Assembly (NCBI RefSeq): GCF_000192575.1
Contig: NZ_GL876934.1
Coordinates: 1 to 64,000, forward strand
Direction of reading: 5' to 3'
From: Novosphingobium nitrogenifigens DSM 19370
Lineage (GTDB): Bacteria; Pseudomonadota; Alphaproteobacteria; Sphingomonadales; Sphingomonadaceae
Length of the DNA stretch: 64,000 nucleotides
Shown here: in pieces, positions 59,967-64,000 of the stretch
How positions within the stretch are numbered: position 1 is the first letter of the stretch
Layout: every line of letters starts with the position of its first letter
The notes under the pieces: generated by a model
The model's input: the letters and a program-made list of their open reading frames with translations, nothing else
Databases searched by the model: none
What the model was told of the DNA's origin: nothing
Position numbers and translations under genes: made by a program

Positions 59967-60869
59967 GTGACTATAGCCGTTTCCACCCGCCACATCCGCG
60001 TCTTTCTCGCGGTCGCCGCTCACGGCAGCACGGCTGCGGCCGCGCGGGCGCTGGCGCTCTCGCAACCGTCGGTCTCGGTGGCCTTGCGCGAACTCGAAAC
60101 ACTGCTGGGTCAACCGTTGTTCCTGCGCCAGTCGGCACGCGGCCTTGCCCCGACAGCTTTCGGCTTGCGCAAACTGGGCGAGGCGCGCGAGATCGCAGCC
60201 CGTCTTGCAACCTTTGCGCGCACCGAAGCGGCTGACGAGGGCCCAGCCGGAGAAGTCACCTTCGGGTATTTCTCAACCCTCGGGCCGCTCTATGTCCCGC
60301 AGATCCTGCGCCGGATGGCCGACCGCCATCCCCAGATCCATGTGACCTTGCGCGAAGGGGATCTGTCCGACCTCAATCGCCTGATCGAAACCGGCACGAT
60401 CGAACTGGCGCTTTCCTATGCCGTGTCCCCCTCCCCCCATGCCGCGACCGAGACGCTGGCGGAACTCGAACCCCATGCCGTGCTCCCCGCCGGGCATCGG
60501 CTGGCCGCATTACCGTCCGTGCCGGTCGCCTTGCTGGCGCAGGAACCCTTCATCCTGATCGACTTGCCGCAGAGCCGCGAATTCCTGCTCTCGGTCTTCC
60601 GCGCCGAAGGACGCGAAGCCCGCATCGCCTATCGCACGCCCTCGATCGACATGGCACTCGGCATGGTCGCGGCAGGGCTTGGCGTATCGGTGCTGGTGAC
60701 GCGACAGACCGCCAGCCACGCCTGCGAGGACGCCGCGATCCGCCGCCTCCCCTTGCGCGACAACCGCGTGCGTCAGGGCGTGGTCCTCGCCCGCCCGGCG
60801 CAACACCAACTGACGGGTCCGGCACGCGCCCTTGCCACCTGCATCCGCGAAGTGGTCGCGGAGGCCTAA
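59967..60869 (+). CDS. LysR-family regulator of the acyl-CoA dehydrogenase/CoA-transferase pair
   Basis: A 300-residue LysR protein with GTG start. The helix-turn-helix is in IRVFLAVAAHGSTAAAARALALSQPSVSVALRELETLLGQPLFLR. The ligand-binding domain follows (VTFGYFSTLGPLYVPQILRRM). Divergent placement from the CoA-transferase gene implies control of that operon. Its stop overlaps the convergent TetR gene by four bases. Confidence 0.88.
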   Translation: MTIAVSTRHIRVFLAVAAHGSTAAAARALALSQPSVSVALRELETLLGQPLFLRQSARGLAPTAFGLRKLGEAREIAARLATFARTEAADEGPAGEVTFGYFSTLGPLYVPQILRRMADRHPQIHVTLREGDLSDLNRLIETGTIELALSYAVSPSPHAATETLAELEPHAVLPAGHRLAALPSVPVALLAQEPFILIDLPQSREFLLSVFRAEGREARIAYRTPSIDMALGMVAAGLGVSVLVTRQTASHACEDAAIRRLPLRDNRVRQGVVLARPAQHQLTGPARALATCIREVVAEA

Positions 60870-61555
60870 ATCTCCGGCTTGTAGCGGTGGCGGCCGTAGA
60901 AGCGGTCCAGTTCCCGCTTTTCCGCGACGCGCCCAGTGAAGATTTCGACGTAAGTCGGAATGCGCTTCATGCGCACGTCGAGCGTTTCCTCGGTCTGCAT
61001 GGTGATATAGCCGATCTGGGTCAGGTAGATCGTGCGGGCGCGCACATCGGCCTCGACCGGCGCATAGCCGAACCGGGTAAGCATCGCGGTGATCGCTTCC
61101 AGTCGCTGGTTGTCGGCCGCCTTGATCTCGGCGGCGACCGCGTCGCTTTGCAAGGCCCAGCTGCGCACGGCGAACTCGAACTTGGTGTCGAACAGGCGGG
61201 GATCGAGCCAGCAGTCGAAAAGATTCAGAACCCCCTCGCCCGCGCTTTCGGCATAGGCCTCCATCTGCCTGCAAACGGCGCCGGTATTGCGGTCGCGCCA
61301 GCGTTCGATCAGCGCGTCGAGCAATTCCTCGCGATCGGCGAAGAACCAGTAGAAACTCGTCCGGGAAAGATTGAGCCGCTTGGACAGCGGCAGAATCATG
61401 ACCGAGGCAACCCCTTGCTGCAAAAGCATTTCGCATGCAGCATCAAGCCACAGGTCGCGCGACCCCCGGCTCGCGTCGGGAAGTGATTTCGCCCCGGAAG
61501 GACGTGCAGCGCCCGCGCGTTTCACCGGCGCGCCGCCCTTTGAATGTTCATTCAT
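60866..61555 (-). CDS. TetR-family regulator
   Basis: About 229 residues. After a basic, Gly/Ala-rich 25-residue lead, the TetR DNA-binding domain reads LWLDAACEMLLQQGVASVMILPLSKRLNLSRTSFYWFFADREELLDALIERW. The ligand domain follows (TIYLTQIGYITMQTEET). ATG at 61555 is preferred to GTG 61561 because AAGGCAG lies upstream. It is divergent from the flavin oxidoreductase gene with only 63 bases between, so it should repress that gene. Confidence 0.88.
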   Translation of the reverse strand: MNEHSKGGAPVKRAGAARPSGAKSLPDASRGSRDLWLDAACEMLLQQGVASVMILPLSKRLNLSRTSFYWFFADREELLDALIERWRDRNTGAVCRQMEAYAESAGEGVLNLFDCWLDPRLFDTKFEFAVRSWALQSDAVAAEIKAADNQRLEAITAMLTRFGYAPVEADVRARTIYLTQIGYITMQTEETLDVRMKRIPTYVEIFTGRVAEKRELDRFYGRHRYKPEI

Positions 61556-61569
61556 GACCACTGCCTTGA

Positions 61570-61592
61570 CACATGTGAACAGATATGATGTG
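61570..61592. promoter_or_regulatory. candidate TetR operator and promoter
   Basis: CACAT (61570-61574) and ATGTG (61588-61592) form an inverted pair in the 63-base spacer between the tetR and oxidoreductase genes. It overlaps a TTGACA (61566-61571) that could be the -35 box of the oxidoreductase gene. Confidence 0.4.
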
Positions 61593-61618
61593 CATTCGGA
61601 AACTCACAAAGGCATGCC

Positions 61619-63658
61619 ATGTCGCTCGACCCCCTACTCCAGCCCTATTCGATCAAACACCTCACCTTGCGCAACCGGATAATTACCACTGCGCACGAGC
61701 CGGCCTATTCCGACGATGGGCTGCCCACCGACCGGTACCGGGCCTATCACGTCGAACGCGCGAAAGCGGGCATTGCGCTGACCATGACGGCTGGCTCGGC
61801 CTCGACTTCGCTCGACAGTCCGCCGGTGTTCAGCAATCTGCTGATGTGGAAGGATGAGATCGTGCCCTGGCTCGCGGCGATGGCCGACGAAGTGCACGAT
61901 GCAGGCGCGGCGATCATGATCCAGCTGTCGCATCTGGGACGCCGCACGCGGTGGGACAAGGCCGACTGGCTGCCCGTGGTGACTTCGTCGCTGCAACGTG
62001 AACCGGCCCACCGCGCATTCCCCAAGCGGATTGAGGACTGGGACATGGACCGCATCGTCGCGGACTATGTCGCGGCTGCCGAACGCGTGAAGGCCGCCGG
62101 GCTCGACGGGATCGAGTTCGAGGCTTACGGCCACCTGCTCGACCAGTTCTGGTCGCCGCTTACCAACGACCTGCCCGAACCTTGGGGCGGCAGCCTTGAA
62201 AACCGGATGCGTTTCCCGCTGACCGTGATCGAGGCCGTCCGCAAGGCCGTCGGCCCCGAGATGCTGCTCGGCGTCCGCTTCTCTGCCGAGGAAACAGTCG
62301 AAGGCGGCTATGGCGAAGCCCAGGGAATCGAGATCGCCAAGCGGCTCGAAGCCTCCGGCCTCGTCGATTTCCTCAATGTCGTGCGCGGCCATATCGCCCA
62401 TGACGCAGGCCTCACCGACCTCATCCCCATTCAGGGGATGGCGAGCGCGCCCCATCTCGACAGCGCCCGACGGGTGCGCGAGGCGACCGGGCTGCCGGTG
62501 TTCCATGCCGCCAAGATCCAGGACGTTGCGACCGCACGCTATGCTGTCGAAAGCGGCGCGGTCGACATGATCGGCATGACCCGTGCGCACATGGCCGACC
62601 CGCATATCGTCCGCAAGATCGTCTCGGGCAGCGAACACACCATCCGCCCCTGCGTCGGCGCGAACTATTGCCTCGACCGCATCTATCAGGGTGGCGCGGC
62701 ATTCTGCATCCACAACCCGGCGACAGGTCGCGAACTGACCATGCCGCACGACATCCCGCCCGCCGCGACCAAGCGCAAGGTGGTGATCGTCGGCGCAGGC
62801 CCCGCCGGTCTCGAAGCCGCACGCGTCGCTTCGGCGCGCGGGCACGACACACTGGTGATCGAGGCGGCCAACAATGCCGGTGGACAGGTGCGCCTGACCG
62901 CCCAAAGCCCCCGCCGCCGCGAGATGATGCAGATCATCGACTGGCGCCTCGAACGCTGCCTCGAACAGGGCGTGCGCTTTTCCTTCAACACCTGGGCCGA
63001 CGAGGACACCATCCTTGCCGAAGCGGCCGACGTGGTGATCGTGGCGACGGGCGGCCTTGCCGACGGGGTCCCGCTCGAAAACGGCGCGGATCTGGTCGTC
63101 ACGGCATGGGACCTGATTTCCGGCGACGTGAAGCCGGGCGCCGAAGTGCTCGTCTATGACGACGCGGGCGACCATGCCGGGCTTCAGGCCGCCGAAGTTG
63201 CCGTCGCAGCAGGCTCGCGGGTCGAAATCATGACCCCGGACCGCGCCTTTGCCCCCGAAGTCATGGCGATGAACCTCGTTCCCTACATGCGCTCGCTGCA
63301 AAAGGGGAAGACGACTTTCACCGTCACTTACTCGCTCAAGAGCGTCGAGCGCGAAGGCAATCGTCTGAAAGCGGTGATCGGCAGCGATTACGGCGACTTG
63401 CGTCAGGAACGCCTGTTCGACCAGATCGTCGTCAATCACGGCACGCTGCCGCTCGACGACCTCTATTTCGCGCTCAAGCCGTTGTCGTCCAATCTCGGCG
63501 CGGTGGACTACCCCGCCCTGATCGCGGGCAAGCCGCAGGGTGAAGGCCATCGCAATCCCGAGGGCCGCTTCGAACTCTATCGCATCGGCGACGCGGTTGC
63601 GGCGCGCAATACCCACGCGGCGATCTATGACGCGCTGCGCCTGGTGAAAGATCTCTGA
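61619..63658 (+). CDS. NADH:flavin oxidoreductase, N-methylproline demethylase-like (StcD type)
   Basis: A 679-residue multidomain flavoenzyme. An FMN-binding TIM barrel (about 1-340: QPYSIKHLTLRNRIITTAHEPAYS, IQLSHLGRRTRWDKADWLPV, FLNVVRGHIAHDAGLTD) is followed by an iron-sulfur segment with Cys in RPCVGANYC and FCIHNPATGRE. FAD and NAD(P) domains come next (VVIVGAGPAGLEAARVA, VLVYDDAGDHAGLQAAEVA). The overall pattern closely matches N-methylproline/stachydrine demethylases and dimethylamine-dehydrogenase relatives rather than 2,4-dienoyl-CoA reductase. It probably demethylates an N-methylated amino acid. AAAGG precedes the start. Confidence 0.88.
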   Translation: MSLDPLLQPYSIKHLTLRNRIITTAHEPAYSDDGLPTDRYRAYHVERAKAGIALTMTAGSASTSLDSPPVFSNLLMWKDEIVPWLAAMADEVHDAGAAIMIQLSHLGRRTRWDKADWLPVVTSSLQREPAHRAFPKRIEDWDMDRIVADYVAAAERVKAAGLDGIEFEAYGHLLDQFWSPLTNDLPEPWGGSLENRMRFPLTVIEAVRKAVGPEMLLGVRFSAEETVEGGYGEAQGIEIAKRLEASGLVDFLNVVRGHIAHDAGLTDLIPIQGMASAPHLDSARRVREATGLPVFHAAKIQDVATARYAVESGAVDMIGMTRAHMADPHIVRKIVSGSEHTIRPCVGANYCLDRIYQGGAAFCIHNPATGRELTMPHDIPPAATKRKVVIVGAGPAGLEAARVASARGHDTLVIEAANNAGGQVRLTAQSPRRREMMQIIDWRLERCLEQGVRFSFNTWADEDTILAEAADVVIVATGGLADGVPLENGADLVVTAWDLISGDVKPGAEVLVYDDAGDHAGLQAAEVAVAAGSRVEIMTPDRAFAPEVMAMNLVPYMRSLQKGKTTFTVTYSLKSVEREGNRLKAVIGSDYGDLRQERLFDQIVVNHGTLPLDDLYFALKPLSSNLGAVDYPALIAGKPQGEGHRNPEGRFELYRIGDAVAARNTHAAIYDALRLVKDL

Positions 63659-63724
63659 GAGTCTGATTCAAAATCCGCCGGGTGGGGGAGAGGGCCGGGG
63701 CCGCTCATTGGAAACCCGAGGAAC

Positions 63725-64000
63725 TCAGCCCTCCGCCTTGAGTTCCTCGGCCAGCCAGCGCGCCACTTGCTCGCCTACCGGGGTGGAGCGGCGGCGTGCC
63801 GGCACCAGCACGGTGTACATGCCTTCGGGCAGGACTTCGCGCGATCCCAGCCGGACCAGGCTGCCGTCCCGGATATAGCGTTCGCACAAGGCGCTCCAGC
63901 CGAGCGCGACTCCCTGCCCCGCCCGGGCCGCCTCGACCGCGTCGGTGTAATGGTTGAAACGCATGGCCGGGGATACGCTCGTTTTGGGCAGGCCAACGCG
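63725..64000 (-). CDS. LysR-family regulator, C-terminal part (runs off right edge)
   Basis: 92 codons continue beyond the window. The sequence RFNHYTDAVEAARAGQGVALGWSALCERYIRDGSLVRL (read in pieces) is the end of a GcvA-type LysR substrate-binding domain; the DNA-binding part lies outside. It is convergent with the flavin oxidoreductase gene. Confidence 0.75.
   Translation of the reverse strand, partial: RVGLPKTSVSPAMRFNHYTDAVEAARAGQGVALGWSALCERYIRDGSLVRLGSREVLPEGMYTVLVPARRRSTPVGEQVARWLAEELKAEG

Noticed and set aside
61634..63616. 660-codon minus-strand frame
   Set aside because: Antisense shadow of the flavin oxidoreductase gene, with no family resemblance.
1..64000. CRISPR arrays, ribosomal RNA genes and insertion sequences
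   Set aside because: No regularly spaced repeats, no rRNA-like stretches and no intact transposase gene were found on either strand.

Overview
The window is GC-rich alphaproteobacterial DNA, most likely from a sphingomonad (Sphingomonadales). The clues are a TonB receptor beside a TPR-sulfotransferase, a NodT-type RND efflux operon, and a RepC/ParA/ribbon-helix-helix plasmid module next to a strawberry-notch methylase-helicase. The sequence alone does not show whether this is a chromosome, a chromid or a large plasmid. The left third (1-24 kb) is mosaic and accessory. The right two thirds (24-64 kb) is a more uniform metabolic and transport region.

1-24 kb. A strawberry-notch protein runs off the left edge. 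A LysR gene then heads a collinear set: YeiH-type transporter, MBL-fold lipoprotein, small Cys-containing secreted peptide, DUF692/MNIO enzyme, DUF2063 partner and DoxX. The last four form a copper-RiPP cassette of the HvfABCD/bufferin kind. Two unassigned proteins follow, one of them transglutaminase-like. Next is a chromate operon (chrA, superoxide dismutase, lipoprotein propeller, rhodanese-ChrB fusion). From 14.4 to 19.6 kb lie a TIR-domain effector, an orphan membrane-anchored protein and a small operon with a PD-(D/E)XK-like protein. Then come RHH, ParA and RepC, a tRNA-Met(CAT) 3' fragment and a frameshifted tyrosine integrase, which look like the edge of an integrated element.

24-40 kb. 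A MexAB-OprM-like efflux operon is divergent from an OmpR/histidine-kinase pair, with an array of GTA triplets every 10 bp between them. CstA and YbdD follow. Next is a redox set: a 15-heme cytochrome c, a b-type membrane protein and, divergently, a ferredoxin-FAD oxidoreductase. Then comes a second LysR-YeiH pair.

40-64 kb. An Lrp-type regulator faces alr-dadA-ridA (D-alanine catabolism). A TonB receptor and TPR-sulfotransferase follow. Next are a 2OG-Fe(II) oxygenase, a D-2-hydroxyacid dehydrogenase, a HutC-like GntR regulator, a LysR, a secreted amidohydrolase, an NCS1 permease, a HisC-like aminotransferase and an FMN 2-hydroxyacid dehydrogenase. Two near-identical 18-bp sites carrying the HutC half-site pattern lie upstream of the receptor/oxygenase pair and between the permease and aminotransferase genes. 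This suggests one catabolic regulon for an imported N-containing compound, possibly imidazole- or amino-acid-derived. The window ends with acyl-CoA dehydrogenase/CoA-transferase genes, LysR and TetR regulators, an N-demethylase-like flavoenzyme and a partial LysR.
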